Source of the DNA: Diploptera punctata
Taxonomy: Eukaryota > Arthropoda > Insecta > Blattodea > Blaberidae
Assembly: GCA_030220185.1 (NCBI GenBank)
Contig: JASPKZ010003415.1
Coordinates: forward strand, 388,501 to 452,500
DNA: 64,000 bases
Reading direction: 5' to 3'
Under the pieces are notes generated by a model. That model was not told where the DNA came from and did not search any database. It saw nothing but the letters and a program-made list of their open reading frames with translations. Positions 23,102-34,629 of this stretch are shown piece after piece. The position numbers were made by a program, and so were the translations under genes. Numbering within the stretch: the first letter of the stretch is position 1; every line of letters starts with the position of its first letter.

Positions 23102-23835
23102 AACGATTACATTATGTTGGCAAACGTTTTCGGAAACATATTTTGAGATTGATGGAAGCCATATGGAACACTGACTTGTTAGAAGATACTAACATGTAGT
23201 TTGTGTTGTATTTGGAATACGTTAGCCACGAAATATACTGACTCGAGACTTTATGAGCACACCAGAATACACATTCTTGTAAGTCTAGATCCGACACGAT
23301 GAGAATCAGAAACTATATTTACTATAATGAAGTCGGTCGTCATTTTTCATCAAGGAAATAACTGTCAGCTAATAAAATAATATATTGTAATGAAGATACA
23401 TAGGGCATGGTGTTAATACTGATGAACATATTTTTTTCACTCTTTAATAAGATTTTACACCTCTATTTAAAATCTCTCGTTATCACAAATGAGGATCCAT
23501 CCATCCTAGAAACCGTAAAAAAGAATGGATTTCTTTTGAAAAATACAAACTGACCATCGCCAATTATAAGAATGGCACACTTCACCACCCAACACTTGGA
23601 ATTCACAAGAATTCTTTCCACTATGTGATTCCAAACAGACCCAAAATCCATGTTCATATGACAGGGTAGACATCAATCGAATGTACTCCAAAATATAAAA
23701 ATCGATCACAATATAGAAATCACTGCACACAACAGTGGTTATAACAATAAGTACGACAATTAAGTGTAAAATTGTTATTAAACATACAGACATATTGGTC
23801 TGATAGTGAGATTTTTTTTTTACTTTGATCCTTGA
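23102..23835. other. No recognisable feature
   Basis: Overlapping minus-strand frames at 23,463-23,962 are low quality. No motif found. Confidence 0.4.
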
Positions 23836-23837
23836 CA

Positions 23838-24215
23838 TTGGACAGCATCTCACAATGAGGTGCAGTGGCTATGTGGAAATGGGGCAGGCACATAGCAAGG
23901 CTACAACACGACAGATGGGCGGAAACATCCACCATGTGAGCCCTACACAGGCAAGAGGACACAAGGCAGGTCAGAGAAAAAGACGGGTAGACCTCTTCAA
24001 AAAGCTAATTAGGAGTACACTGGTTTAACGTGTGTGGAGTGAATTAGGACAAACACTAAAAAGAGAGATAAGAAATTGCAATATTTATAACAATAAAACC
24101 TAAGGTACAACTCTATCAAGCCGCGTGAGCTAATACATGAGCCCTCCCCTCTGCAGGAGGCCCTAGCTCTTCAAGGGATACAATCGGGCATATTAATTAA
24201 TTAATTAATTCATAT
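23838..24215 (+). pseudogene. LINE B C-terminus and 3' tail
   Basis: Encodes WKWGRHIARLQHDRW-like and KRRVDLFKKL-like segments in shifted frames, matching the KWTWGGHV...RRRWADTFKLM end of the element at 303-3790. The tail GAGCCCTCCCCTCTGCAGGA and a final TTAA-type run correspond to the tail at 139-440. Confidence 0.7.
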
Positions 24216-24503
24216 TTTCATCCTATTCAGATTCTTCCCACTTTGTTCCCAAGAATATGGAATTCAAAGACCGTTATCTATAAGCTTGATTACAATTTTC
24301 CCCACAGTTTTCAAGGAAAACTGATGTTTGTAATGTATTGCCACAATGTGTTAACAAATGAAGTTGATTCGTAAGTCCCTGGAAAGTTTGTTATATAAAA
24401 AACACATGAATAAAAAAACCATAAACATAAGCAGTCTAGTGCTAAGAAAAAGGATCATAGGCACGATATGGCTGCAGTGCAGAGGCATCTAAAAATTAAA
24501 ATG

Positions 24504-24553
<50 letters not shown>
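24504..24553. repeat. (AAT)n microsatellite
   Basis: About 16 AAT units. Confidence 0.97.
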
Positions 24554-24555
<2 letters not shown>

Positions 24556-25245
24556 TAACACATTGGCATTATCAAATCCGTAAGTTAATGTACGCGCGGA
24601 CAAAAGCTCTCCATACGTCCCCAACATGAACTAATGTTTTTCTGAAAATTCCCTGTATAATTTACTTCCCTCAAATCACAGTCACTGTTTACTCCCCCAC
24701 CTCATTTTTGACCTAACTACTAAGCGCTTTCACTATGATTTTCCTACAAGAAGTTTCCATGTCCCCACTTTCACTCCCCATTCGTACTACATGTCCTCTG
24801 GATCGCAGTCTACGAGACTTAACTGTTCTTATTATATCTTATTTCCATTTAGATCATGTGGTTCACTGTAATGTTGTATTTTCCATACGCCTGCCTGTTC
24901 ATCACTCTTTGGTCAAAAAAAAATCTAGGAACTTTATTCTCAAATACTCAATAATTTGTCCTCTCTTAAAGTAAGTGTCCATGCTTCCAGCTCATATAAT
25001 ATAATCTGGGAGAATAACATTTTTATTTATTTTCAATTTAATGATTTTTTAGAGACTTTTGGACTATAAGTGTCCCTGTAATAAATAATAGTATGCATAT
25101 CCAGAATTGAGCCTGTATTTAATTTCTTTGCGCACTTCATTCCTGTTAGTAATTATTGTCCGTAGTTATTTAAATTCAGCCACTTATTCGACATTTCCTC
25201 ATTTTTCAATAAATGTGAATTTCTATTATACATTTTTATGCATGA

Positions 25246-25284
<39 letters not shown>

Positions 25285-25390
25285 CCTATATGTTTACTTT
25301 CAATCCCAATTTCTTAATATTGTTGAATGGAGTGTGTGTATTCGCCCTTAGTATCTCCCCAAAATCGCTTAATAATATTGCTCATCAGGA
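24554..25390 (-). pseudogene. LINE A, C-terminal region, decayed
   Basis: Minus-strand remains from the 3' end (TAACACATTGGCATTATCAA) through the RWAGHV-equivalent region, the ENKVLRKIF-equivalent region (near 24,930) and up to the NKTKYM region at 25,300. An (AT)n run at 25,247-25,282 interrupts it. It ends at the triplet run. Confidence 0.75.
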
Positions 25391-25391
25391 A

Positions 25392-25455
<64 letters not shown>
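25390..25455. repeat. (AAT)n/(ATT)n palindromic microsatellite
   Basis: AAT units switch to ATT units midway, giving a self-complementary run. Confidence 0.95.
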
Positions 25456-27723
25456 AAACTTTAATTTAAGGTGACATATTTAAGGTTAACCAGTGAAGTT
25501 CTCTACTCTAAGATATACAAAAATATATTTAAACAAAGTAATTAAATCTTGAACTAGTATTGAATACTTACAATATAAATATACAATTTAAATAAATACA
25601 ATTTATTTAAATATTACATTAATTATAAGTCCACATAAAGGTACAAGGGAAATACGATGTAAGTCCATTTTTTTACTTTTTACAAGTATGTAATCAGAAG
25701 TTAAAAATGTGTTCCAAAGTTAAATACTTTATATGTATACTTCAATTAGGCCTACAATTTGAAATCTTTTAAATGTATTTACAAAATGTATTTCATCAAT
25801 TCCAAAAATTAATTGTCTGTATCGCTTTGACCTTGAGGCAATCCTCTAATGAGGAAAGTTGTATACAATAAAAAAAAATATATATAGGGCTATAGTTTTT
25901 TATAATAATTTTTAAGTGAATGTACTTTCTACAGATCCTTATTTTGAAATTAATGTCATGTCAGTTAACAATAAAATGTCGAATACACATTCTTGCGGTT
26001 AAGAATTAAAGTATTACTCACCATATGACATGTACCAAATAACACAGATATTTGTTAAGCATTTTCAATTATTGGTACTTACGATTAATTTAACTGTTTA
26101 AAATTTAATTGAATTATAAAGAGTGAAAAAGGTTGAAAATATTGAGAATATGGTAATTAGGAACTTTTTTTTTACCGAACAGAGAAGATTAGATACGTGA
26201 ATGGTGAGCTATTGTGATCTTAATGGGACATTATATTACCGTATATTTTAAGGGAATGATAGGAATATATTTCTCAAGATGGTGAGAACTATGCTATTAA
26301 AATAAACCCACGAAGGTACCTCCAAAAATCAGCGAAATTCAACTATTAGAATTTAGGGTTTACCTAAAACCCAAATTAAAACATTAACTCTATGAACTGC
26401 CTTGTTTTCTTCATCACAATGAAACAGGTATATAATACAGTTCAATTCACCCTTAAATGGGCAATGTATCTTACAAGATACATTAGTTTAATTTATTTAA
26501 TACTTTTAATACATTAATAGAAAATTAATCAATATAATTTATTTTATTTTGTATGAAATTATACATCAGTATTGAAAAGGTAATAACTAATTTTATGATA
26601 GGTTTATTTTCTCCTGAGTCCGACACAATTTAGTTTCATCAATTTAACCATATAAAGATTTTTTCCGTAACCAGCGATTTTGTAAGAAATTCGCTTAGTC
26701 TACGCAGTTCCTGCGTGACGGAATTTTATTAAAATAGAATAGTTCAATCCAACTCCGCGCATTTCAAACTTTCCTATCCATTGAACCACTCTGCTGCTGA
26801 TAATGTTGGAATTGCTCGGAACAAATAAGATGTTCTGTATATTAACATGCTCATAGAATATCCCCATCCCTGTAATAATGTAAGGGGCTAAAAGTATGAG
26901 GGTAAAAGAGGGGGTAAAGAATCGTGGGTGTTCATATTTATTCACTCAATTTCACGGTTGAATATATTTCGAAATTCGAAACCATGGCACGTGTGAAATC
27001 AGGTTTACCGAGTCAATTTAACGCCATGTTGAGTCTAAAAAAATCTAATACTATGGATTTCACTGATTCATACTGAGAAATATTGTGCTTCATGCATACA
27101 TATTCCATATTGCATTTAAATTTAAAAAAATGAATTTCAAATAAAAACGTTGGACAATTGACTAATTGAAAGTACGATTTTTTTCACGCATCACCTCTTC
27201 TTGAATACGAAATTCTGTTTTGTGATTATAATTGGTAAAAGATTAACCCGATTCAATGAAATCATAGCGGAACTAACATAGCGTCCGTGGAGAATCTCAG
27301 ATTGTGCGGAAATGTATTCTTCAGTAAATATACATTTTACACGTTTCAGTGAATTATTCAGATTAATTGGGTTGGTTTTAATACAAGACATTTTAGAGGC
27401 TGTGCATTGAAATAAGTTCTTCATAAATATTTCACACTAATGCAAGGAAGGCGAGTGTGTTCATTATGCATTTTTTTTAAAAACACGCTCAACCTGTTTA
27501 CAATTTAAAAAAATCTCTGAGGCAGATTTAAACCTGTGAATATCTAAACTTAATTCTATCAACAGGAACTTTTCAACACAGGTTTGTTTGTTGCACTCAT
27601 ACTTACGAGTGTATATTAGTAAATTACGAGAAATAACGCATTGGAATTGTTCTCGTGAAAATATTTTTGAAATTATTTTACACACCTTCATCTATTCTGC
27701 CTAACATATAGCGTAAATGATCA

Positions 27724-27725
<2 letters not shown>
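25456..27725. other. Long AT-rich stretch without recognisable features
   Basis: 2.3 kb with no LINE, SINE or TIR landmark that I can find. Three short minus-strand frames (26,700-26,945, 27,191-27,424, 27,464-27,691) are not convincing. It may be unique or very old DNA. Confidence 0.4.
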
Positions 27726-27727
<2 letters not shown>

Positions 27728-27755
<28 letters not shown>

Positions 27756-27770
27756 CGGTATATATATATA
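27728..27770. repeat. (AT)n microsatellite
   Basis: AT run with one CGG interruption, just before the next repeat. Confidence 0.95.
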
Positions 27771-28292
27771 TACTAGAAGTCCCGGCCACGCGTTGCTGTG
27801 GCTAAGGTATACGTTAAAAATGTAAATTAAGTTGCTGTCTTTCAGCCAGATTACTTAAAACTAATACACACGAAATTAATAATATTGAAAATAAAATAAA
27901 CACTGAACACACTTAAATTATGAAATAATCAATATTTGCAATTCATTGAAATTCGCTGTTGCAACAAAAAGCACAGCCATCTGGATCTATCTTTGTTAAA
28001 TAATAAACCAATTATCTTACCAAATTACCTTACACCGCCATCTGTAGAATCGTATGGAACTCACAGAAAATTACACCGCCATCTGTTAGAATCGTATGGA
28101 ACTCACAGATAATTATAACTCTTTGTTAAATAATAAACAAATAATTTGCAATAAAAAAATAATGTGACTATAAATTTAGTTATAAACTACCCTAAGTCTC
28201 AAGTTGGATCAAACTGCACACAGTGTGCAAAATTTTATTAAAATCGGTTCAGTAGTTTAGGATTCCATCGCGGAGAAACGTGACACGAAATG

Positions 28293-28298
<6 letters not shown>
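27771..28298 (+). repeat. Interspersed repeat with CCCGGCCACGCG start and GGTTCAGTAGTTT end
   Basis: Begins TAGAAGTCCCGGCCACGCG and ends AAATCGGTTCAGTAGTTTAG then AAACGTGACA, bounded by (AT)n on both sides. I recall similar bordered repeats as common in insect genomes. It holds an internal tandem duplication of about 45 bp (TTACACCGCCATCTGT... at about 28,030 and 28,073). A diverged start may lie at 31,010. Confidence 0.6.
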
Positions 28299-28315
<17 letters not shown>

Positions 28316-28330
<15 letters not shown>

Positions 28331-28618
28331 ATAATTAAATCTTTAACATTGAGCAATGCAAGCTTAATATGGTATGATAAGAAAAATAAATGCCTGGACG
28401 GGATTCGAACCCGGATCTCTGAGTCTGTACCTCAGCGTGATATCCATTACACTACCAGGCGAATCCAATTCAAACACTTATTTTTCTTATATATGTATTA
28501 TACTCTCCATTATTACTAGATGTCGCGAGAACACTGTCTTCACTGCCATCTAGTAGCTAACTATAACAAGTAAGCAAATTAAAGAGAATATTTATTTTAC
28601 TTTATAGCAGTGACGCTT
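28316..28618 (-). repeat. Repeat family T, reversed unit
   Basis: Left arm of a large inverted repeat. On the minus strand: GTAGATGGCAGTG-type start, tRNA-like segment 28,461-28,391, AAGCTTGCATTGCTCAATG body. Confidence 0.85.
28391..28461 (-). tRNA. tRNA-like sequence inside repeat T (probably not a working gene)
   Basis: 71 bases: acceptor CGCCTGG against CCAGGCA (six of seven pairs), D-arm GTGTAATGGATATCAC, a perfect anticodon stem CTGAG/CTCAG with loop GTACAGA (anticodon position ACA), and a TTCGAAT T-loop with four of five stem pairs. The unusual anticodon and the repeat context argue against a canonical tRNA. Confidence 0.4.
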
Positions 28619-28624
28619 TATAAA

Positions 28625-28965
28625 TAAAGTAAAATAAATAAATAATTTGCTTACTTGTTATAGTCAGCTACTAGATGGCAGTGAAGACAGTGTTCTCGCG
28701 ACATCTAGTAATAATGGAGAGTATAATACATATATAAGAAAAATAAGTGTTTGAATTGGATTCGCCTGGTAGTGTAATGGATATCACGCTGAGGTACAGA
28801 CTCAGAGATCCGGGTTCGAATCCCATCCAGGCATTTATTTTTCTTATTATACCATATTAAGCTTGCATTGCTCAATGTTAAAGATTTAATTATAACATAG
28901 ATAAAGCGTCACTGCTATAAAGTAAAATATATATTCTCTTTAATTTGCTTACTTGTTATAGTCAG
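28625..28965 (+). repeat. Repeat family T, plus unit
   Basis: Right arm of the inverted repeat. Order: GCTTACTTGTTATAGTCAG, CTACTAGATGGCAGTGAAGA, ACATCTAGTAATAATGGAGA, tRNA-like 28,763-28,833, AAGCTTGCATTGCTCAATG, GCGTCACTGCTATAAAGT, then GCTTACTTGTTATAGTCAG again. The next unit starts in tandem but is now split off by a LINE and resumes at 30,780. Confidence 0.85.
28763..28833 (+). tRNA. tRNA-like sequence inside repeat T (probably not a working gene)
   Basis: Same design as 28,391-28,461 with two T-stem mismatches. A box TAGTGTAATGG and B box GGTTCGAATCC are intact. Confidence 0.35.
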
Positions 28966-30743
28966 AAGATTAATGATCTTGAAATGAATGCAAAAAATAG
29001 GAACATTAGAGAATTATATCAGGGAATTAGTATAGAGAAGAAAGGGTTTCAGGCTAGAACAAACATAATTCGGAATGAAAATGGGGATATGATTGCAGAT
29101 TCCAAGAGTATATTAAATAGATGGAAAAGTTATTTTAATCAGCTATTAAATGTACATACAGAACAGGACATTGAGGAGGATAAGTTACAGACAGCAGAAA
29201 TGCTAGTCGCAGAGCCAAGTGCATTTAGAGGTTGAAATGGCAATTGAAAAATTGAAGATGTATAAAGCATCAGGTTCAGATGAGATCCCAGCAGAACTGA
29301 TAAAATCAGGGGGAGAAAAATTGATGGACAAGATACGCTGGTTGCTTAGTATGATTTGGGAAAAAGAAGCTCTTCCAGATGAATGGAAGGAATCAATTAT
29401 CGTACCAATTTATAAGAAAGGAGATAAAACTCATTGCAACAACTATAGGGGCATCTCATTACTTTCAACTTCGTACAAAATTCTAACAAATATATTAGTA
29501 AGCAGACTTGCTCCCTATATTGATGACATTCTAGGAGATCATCAATGTGCATTTAGAAGAAGAGGTCTACAACAGATCAGATTTTTAGTATAAGACAGAT
29601 TTTAGAAAAGAAATGGGAATATAATGGTACTGTACATCAACTATATGTAGACTTCAAAAAAGCATATGATTCAATTAAGAGGGAGAAGTTATATAGTATC
29701 CTGCTGGAGTTCGGAATTCCCAAAAAGTTAGTTAGACTTATACGAATGTGTCTAAATGGCTCAACGAGTAGGGTGCGTGTAGGCAAACAGTTTTCAGACA
29801 CTTTTGAAATCCAGAATGGGTTGAAGCAAGGAGATGCACTATCTCCTCTACTATTTAATTTTGTACTAGAGCATGCCATTAAATCTTTAGAGAATAAGGA
29901 AGGCTTACAACTGAATGGTATTAATAAGCTGTTAGTTTATGCTGATGATGTGGTACTACTGGCCGATAGCGAGGAGATACTAAAGGCCAACACGCACACA
30001 CTATTGAGTAACACTAAGAAATTAGGACTGGAAGTAAATATCAGTAAAACTAAATATATGGTCACACGTAGAAATACATTATATAATGGAAATGGACAGC
30101 TAATGACAAATGAGGGAAATTTTGAGGAATTGGCTGAATTCAAATACCTAGGAACAATAATCACAAATAGGAATGAGATGCACAAAGAAATTAAACATAG
30201 GCTCAATTCTGGAAATGCATGCTATTATGCATTGCAGAGACTTTTGATGTCCCAACTCCTTTCAAAAACGTTAAGCTGAAAATATATAAAACTATTATTC
30301 TACCAGTTATATTATATGGGTGCGAAACATGGACTCTTACTTTAAGGGAGGAAAGGAGATTACGAGTATTTGAGAATAAAGTTCTTAGGAAAATTTTTGG
30401 ACCAAAGAGAGATGAACAGACAGGTGAATGGAGAAGACTACATAACAATGAACTACATGGTCTTTATAGGAAGCCAGATATAATAAGAACAGTTAAGTCC
30501 CGTAGACTGCGATGGGCAGGACATGTTGCGCGTATGGGGAATGAAAGACGTGCATGGAGGCTTCTTGTAGGAAAGCCAGAAGGAAAACGCCCAGTTGGTA
30601 GACCAAGAATGAGGTGGGAGAACAACATTAACTATGATTTGAGGGAGGTGGATTACACAGGAAATGATTGGAAGGCATTGGCTCAGGATAGGGATGTATG
30701 GAGAGCTTATGTCCGCGCGGCCATGAACCTGCGGGTTCGATAG
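28966..30743 (+). pseudogene. LINE A reverse transcriptase and C-terminal domain
   Basis: Begins within the linker before RT. In order: GSDEIPAELIKSGGE, LPDEWKESIIVPIYKKGDK, NNYRGISLLS, HQCAFRRRG, VDFKKAYDSIKREK, NGLKQGDALSPLLFN, VYADDVVLLADS (catalytic YADD), LGLEVNISKTKYM, KYLGTIIT, ILPVILYGCETW, RRLRVFENKVLRKIFGPKRD, RLRWAGHVARMG, GRPRMRWENNI and the end YVRAAMNLRVR. Three frameshifts near 29,225, 29,568 and 30,255 break the frame; otherwise it is well kept. No endonuclease remains because of 5' truncation. The clade is left open. Confidence 0.92.
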
Positions 30744-30768
30744 TGCCAGTGAGTAAGTAAGTAAGTAA
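28966..30768 (+). mobile_element. LINE family A, 5'-truncated, best copy
   Basis: 1,803 bp ending in (GTAA)n, flanked by GTTATAGTCAG on both sides (28,955-28,965 and 30,769-30,779). Tandem repeat T supplies the empty site: it reads GTTATAGTCAGCTACTAG uninterrupted at 28,656. This is a typical target-primed insertion. Confidence 0.93.
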
Positions 30769-30779
30769 GTTATAGTCAG

Positions 30780-30959
30780 CTACTAGATGGCAGTGAAGAC
30801 AGTGAAGACATCTAGTAATAATGGAGAGTATAATACATATATAAGAAAAATAAGTGTTTGAATTGGATTCGCCCTGGTAGTGTAATGGATATCACGCTGA
30901 GGTACAGACTCAGAGATCCGGGTTCGAATCCCGTCCAGGAATTTATTTTTCTTATGATA

Positions 30960-30962
<3 letters not shown>
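30780..30962 (+). repeat. Repeat family T, second tandem unit (partial)
   Basis: Continues the unit interrupted at 28,965. It lacks GTTCTCGCG (small deletion near 30,805) and carries an extra C in the acceptor (GCCCTGG). tRNA-like part 30,870-30,940. An (AT)n run follows. Confidence 0.8.
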
Positions 30963-30999
<37 letters not shown>

Positions 31000-31000
31000 T
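30963..31000. repeat. (AT)n microsatellite
   Basis: Pure AT run. Confidence 0.95.
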
Positions 31001-31188
31001 ATTAGGCTACTAGAGAGACCCGCAAAGTTGTTCGCGTGAACAAAATAATTTAAACAGGTTACGTATAAGCAATTTATTAAAAGGTACACAAATATATCAA
31101 ATCAAAATATGTACTTGATGCAATTGTTAAAATATTCCATAATATTATAACACTAAAATTGTGTTGCGTAAAAGTTTTTGTAATTTAA

Positions 31189-31244
31189 TTATTATTATTA
31201 TTATTATAATTATAATAATAATTATTATTATTATTATTATTATT
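31189..31244. repeat. (ATT)n/(AAT)n microsatellite
   Basis: Mixed triplet run with polarity switches. The poly-isoleucine frames here are artefacts. Confidence 0.95.
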
Positions 31245-31870
31245 TTAACTTTACAAGGAAATAGTATATTAAGATGCGAACTTGGGGAGTGGGTTTTAAA
31301 GAATCGAGGAAAATGTTTTAAAAACCGGGCGATATCGAGGTTTTTAATTTCCGAGATTCTGTAAAACACTTCACTAACATGCTTTGTACATTATTTTTTG
31401 CGCGATGGTGTTTTCAAAAAATAAATAATAGTAAAATAATAACATCTTTGTTGGAAATATTTTGAGTTCACTATATACAATTAACTAAGATTAACCGTGG
31501 GGGCAATGTTTATTAGTTGAAACTACAGGAGGCCGTGAGACGAATTAGTGATAAAATAACGGCAAGTACGTATTTATTGTTTTATATTGTTTCAAATAAA
31601 GTTCAGTTCATTTAAAATGCAGTGATTTGTTTCATATACTGTATATTAACACTACCTTTTGGATATGTCTTGTATATATATTGTATGTAACTTACAGTGG
31701 TTTTACTTCCCGCACGCGGTTTGTAATACGTAATATTACAGTATAGTTATTTTATTACAGTATAATTATTTGGGTTGGCAATCCCGAAATGTAGGAAGTT
31801 AAACTTTCAATCATGGTCGCCATTGCTGTAAGTACGACAAAACGCAATATCGCGCAAAAAAATTGTTATT
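31245..31870 (+). repeat. Dispersed repeat, copy 2 of 2
   Basis: Reverse complement of 5395-6000 along its length. No TIRs or coding signal seen. Confidence 0.85.
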
Positions 31871-32442
31871 GTGTGTTTTCCGTAAAAGGTAGACATATAC
31901 TGCAGAGGTCTTTTTTTTGCAGATTATTGTGAGATATTTACTTCTGTATACATTAATATGGTATATTTCTTATGGCTTAGGCGGCATAAGCCATTTAAGC
32001 GTTCAAAAAGAGACCGATGCACTTTCTTTCCGGCCCTATTGCACGTACGGTAATATGTTATACGAGTTAACAGCCCCCAAAAATTCTCTAAATGATGGTG
32101 AACCCCCATTCAAATAAGTAAAGTAAGTGTTGTGTTCATAAAGGACAAATTCACAGACTTTCATTTTGGTACTGTATATAAAAATATAGTGAGGCATTGT
32201 TGTGACGGCTCTGACATTTGCGGATGGGAGCGAGAGTGGGGTCTCACTTTATATTAGTAATGGTCTTTATTGTTTTTTTTAAGAAAGAAAATACAATTGC
32301 ATAAACATTGCGTAGGAGCCTGCTTGGCCGTACGTACATTATTGTTCCATGAATAAAAATAAAATAAATATAAGAAAAAATATAGATGTTGTAGCTATAT
32401 TTTTGACATTTGGCATTGAAGGCTAATATTACATGAAAAGAA
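31871..32442. other. No recognisable feature
   Basis: Two overlapping frames at 31,917-32,117 lie on opposite strands and neither has a motif. Confidence 0.4.
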
Positions 32443-32640
32443 TGCTTGAGTCGGGATTTGAACCCGAGTCTCTCAATTCTGTACGTTTAGCGCTCTAACA
32501 AATTGAGCTACTCAAGTATTCCAACACAAACATACATTTTTCTTATATATGTAGTATTCTCAATTCACGCAAGAGGTAGCGGGCAGTCGTTCGAACTGAC
32601 ATCTAGTGGCCACCATAACAGGTAAGCAAATTTAAACATT
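32443..32640 (-). repeat. Repeat family T variant with a different tRNA-like head
   Basis: On the minus strand 32,518-32,443 is tRNA-like: six acceptor pairs (ACTTGAG with CTCAAGC), D stem AGCTC/GAGC and a perfect TCGGG/CCCGA T stem around TTCAAAT. The flank (ATATATAAGAAAA, ACATCTAGTGGCC-like, GTAAGCAAATT) is the T body. The anticodon arm does not pair. Confidence 0.6.
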
Positions 32641-32644
32641 TATA

Positions 32645-32786
32645 AATATCATCATCCTTCACCGGTGTGAAAAGCAACGGGAAGCTACCACACCTATAAT
32701 TCCCTAGTAAAGCTGCAAAGCATAGCATGGAAATGCAGTGAAAGACCTGCCTTCGGGCAGAATTACGATGGATGGATATATATATA
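32645..32786 (+). mobile_element. SINE A 3' part
   Basis: CATCATCCTTCACCGGTGTG to ACGATGGATGGATA. A mariner-type element sits in its (TA)n tail. Confidence 0.8.
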
Positions 32787-34184
32787 CAGGGTTATTCTAA
32801 ATTATGGACCGATTTTTAAAGATTAGTATTTATTAAAGTACAAATCCAAAAAGAACAATCTTTATACCAATGGAAAGAGGAAGTTTCAAAGTTTCGGTGG
32901 GCAATGATGGTTCCAGAAGCGGCCGATAGAGTTCGCGCGGAAATAGGCCGCCATTCGTTTCCCTCTCCCTCCCAGTTGTGGGTGAGATGACTACCGTGGA
33001 GCACAAGGTTTTCTGCGTTCTTCAGTTCGCAAAAAGTGAGTCATAAATTGTAGTGCAGCGTGCATTTCGTAGCAAATTCGGTATTCAACCACCAACTAGA
33101 AAAAGCATTAACCGTTGGTTTACGCATTTTCAACAGACTGGAAGTGTGTGTAAAGGGAAAAACACAGGCCGACCGCGTGTGTCAGAGGATGATGTCAGAC
33201 GTATTGAAGAAAGTTTTGTTCGCAGTCCACGTAAGTCTACCAATAGAGCTAGTAGAGAACTTGGATTACCCCAATCAACTGTCTGGAAAGTTCTGAGACG
33301 GCGCTTGCTGTACAAGCCCTACCGAAAAATTAATTAATAATTAAAAAATTAAAGAAAAGTTTTAAATTGAATTTGTGTAGCTCACAACTCTAATGACAAA
33401 GAGATGCGTCTCAAATGTTGTGGTTATGTGCTAGGAATGATGGAGGATGACGTGTTTCTACAGCGTATCATTTTTAGCGATGAAGCGACTTTCCACCTTA
33501 GTGGAAAAGTGAACAGACATAATGTTCGCATATGGGGTTTGCAAAATTCACGTTCAACATTGCAACACGAAAGAGACTCACTGAAGATAAAAGTGTCCTG
33601 TGCCGTATCCCATAGGAATGTTTATGGACTATTTTTCTTTGCGGAAAGAACTGTAACTGGAACAACGTACCTGGACATGCTGGAACAATGGCTGTTCCGT
33701 CAAGTTATGGAAGATTCATAGGACTTAATTTTCCAACAGGACGGAGTTCCGCCCCATTGGCACCTTGATGTACGAGGCTTTTTGAATGCATCCCTTCCTC
33801 AGCGCTGGATAGGTCGCAGGGGAAATGAAGACCTGACTCTACACTTCTGGCCACTGAGATCTCCTGATCTCTCCCCATGTGACTATTTCTTATGGAGTTA
33901 TGTTAAGGAAACTGTTTACGCCCCACCTCTACCAATAACTCTGCGGAACCGTATCACTGCTGCCGTGCGCTCAGTAACAGTAGATACACTTTCTCGCGTG
34001 TGGGACAAGTTCGGCTATCGCATAGATGTTTGCCGTGCAGCAGACGGTGGACACATTGAACATAATGTATTGCAAAAAACTTTGAAACTTCCAATTTCCG
34101 TTGGTATAAGTATTGCTCATTTTGTATTTGTACTTTAATAAATACGAATCTTTAAATATGGGTCCATCATTTAGAATAACCCTG
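32787..34184 (+). mobile_element. Tc1/mariner-superfamily transposon, full length, inactive
   Basis: 1,398 bp between TA dinucleotides. Ends start CAGGGTTATTCTAAAT and match inversely for about 65 bp (GGACC, TTTAAAGATT, GTATTTATTAAAGTACAAAT). One gene fills the interior. Confidence 0.95.
32987..34138 (+). pseudogene. Mariner-type transposase with three disabled sites
   Basis: One reading frame runs from ATG 32,987 to the stop at 34,136-34,138, broken by a stop at 33,044, a short AT-rich stop-filled patch at about 33,329-33,375 and a stop at 33,719. N-terminal helix-turn-helix parts: RSKFGIQPPTRKSINRWFTH and RPRVSEDDVRRIEES, then STNRASRELGLPQSTVWKVL. Catalytic positions: IIFSDEATFHLSG (first D), IFQQDGVPPHW (second D), RSPDLSPCDYFLW (third D). 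46 residues separate the second D from the D of CDY. It would cut and paste DNA at TA. Two of the three defects are single codons, so it is fairly young. Confidence 0.9.
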
Positions 34185-34186
34185 TA

Positions 34187-34629
34187 TATAATGCCTACAT
34201 GCCTACACACCTACATAAAAACGAAGGACAAAATATAAAATCTATGTATAGACTCCATACACAAATAATGCACAACTACATTCACCCATGAAAAGGCCAT
34301 GGGTGTAAAAACAAAAAGTCTCGCTTATATATTAATAATAACAAAAATTGCTACAAAACAAATTAGAAAAAAGAGAGAAAAACACACACAATACCCACAC
34401 ACACCCCATACACGATCGCGCTCTCAATCCCCCCCACTCATGCTGACACCAAATTGCTATTTAACTAACTAAGACTACTTACATAATTGAAGATCGGAAA
34501 CAAAGTCCATACTGAGATTCTTATTATTGATAATATATATTTCCTTATTGACCTTCATTTTTTTATGCCTCAATTTCCTTACTGTACCCAAAAATTTGCA
34601 CGTTTTCACCTCACACTCGATCCGTCCTA
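34187..34629. other. No recognisable feature
   Basis: Contains an (AC)-rich patch at 34,380-34,420. Nothing else seen. Confidence 0.4.

Noticed and set aside
27771..28298. Internal 45-bp duplication as a CRISPR-like array
   Set aside because: Only two copies, no spacers, insect context.
28391..28833. Working tRNA genes
   Set aside because: Cloverleaf is good but anticodon, mismatches and dispersed repeat context point to repeat heads.
31145..31369. Poly-isoleucine frames
   Set aside because: Translations of the ATT/AAT run.
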